Shown here: positions 5,808-5,890 of the stretch, one piece after another
How the letters are laid out: each line of letters starts with the position of its first letter
How positions within the stretch are numbered: position 1 is the stretch's first letter
Assembly: GCA_012032855.1 (NCBI GenBank)
Contig: JAAUQA010000228.1
Coordinates: 1-5,890, forward strand
Length of the DNA: 5,890 nt
Source: Candidatus Competibacteraceae bacterium
GTDB lineage: Bacteria > Pseudomonadota > Gammaproteobacteria > Competibacterales > Competibacteraceae
Reading direction: 5' to 3'
Translations under genes and position numbers: made by a program
Notes under the pieces: generated by a model
What the model saw: only the letters and a program-made list of their open reading frames with translations
Told to the model about the DNA's origin: nothing
Databases searched by the model: none

Positions 5808-5890
5808 TTAAGGATTAGAACGATCCAAGAGTAGATTAATGGCAGACTCCAGATTGCTACGCACAAGGGAATCGCTTTCGTGGTAAAGGG
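5808..5890 (-). CDS. C-terminal end of an unidentified gene (cut by the window edge)
   Basis: On the minus strand one frame stays open from the window edge to TAA (5810-5808). It reads LYHESDSLVRSNLESA and then INLLLDRSNP, 26 codons. The mix is amphipathic and helix-like, with a Leu/Ile pattern interleaved with Arg, Asp, Glu and Ser, as in real proteins. The two other minus frames are less convincing: one stops at once, and the other runs into yhbY antisense with protein-like character lacking. In Pseudomonas, greA, carB and a DUF4149 gene lie on this side of yhbY, but this tail does not look like the end of GreA. I cannot name it. Confidence 0.45.
   Translation of the reverse strand, partial: LYHESDSLVRSNLESAINLLLDRSNP

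Noticed and set aside
5741..5890. A second open minus-strand frame running from the window edge into yhbY antisense
   Set aside because: It continues antisense into yhbY with no protein-like pattern; the frame ending at 5808 is the better coding candidate.
1..5890. A defence system, mobile element, CRISPR array or other new gene system
   Set aside because: Nearly all the DNA is accounted for by conserved housekeeping genes in their usual order; no repeats, transposase or integrase signatures were seen.

Overview
The window is a conserved housekeeping block of a gammaproteobacterial chromosome. The gene order tpiA, glmM, folP, ftsH, rlmE, with yhbY divergent, is the arrangement known from Pseudomonas and many other gammaproteobacteria. 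Active-site residues of FolP, RlmE and GlmM align almost one to one with the Escherichia coli proteins. Base composition looks moderate and even, and I see no insertion sequence, phage gene, CRISPR array, tRNA or rRNA. A Methylococcales-like or related free-living gammaproteobacterium is possible, but that is a guess from protein flavour only.

Layout. On the minus strand, reading from about 5350 down to 1: rlmE (23S rRNA 2'-O-methyltransferase), ftsH (membrane AAA+ zinc protease), folP (dihydropteroate synthase), a possible 20-codon hydrophobic mini-ORF, glmM (phosphoglucosamine mutase) and the first 127 codons of tpiA (triosephosphate isomerase), which runs off the left edge. On the plus strand, divergent from rlmE, is yhbY (CRM-domain 50S assembly factor). 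At the right edge, convergent with yhbY, are the last codons of an unidentified minus-strand gene.

How the genes work together. rlmE and yhbY both act on the large ribosomal subunit and share a 96-125 bp divergent control region. rlmE and ftsH are known heat-shock partners in E. coli. folP starts 3 nt after the ftsH stop and is probably translationally coupled to it. folP, glmM and tpiA are metabolic genes (folate, cell-wall amino sugar, glycolysis) carried by the same transcription unit.

What deserves a second look. (1) ftsH carries a pair of opposite one-base length changes in T runs 22-26 nt apart. They replace the nearly invariant SISGSDF segment before the pore loop with unrelated residues. 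(2) The start of rlmE is out of frame by one base: adding one A to an AAA run restores a standard RlmE N terminus beginning MSRSKSSSRWL. Together these look like homopolymer sequencing errors, or less likely real frameshifts. (3) A tiny hydrophobic ORF with its own Shine-Dalgarno lies between folP and glmM, and its stop codon runs into the glmM ribosome-binding site. (4) The rlmE-ftsH junction holds two hairpins and a T7 tract just upstream of an ftsH TTG start. I found no convincing new biological system; the rest is ordinary.
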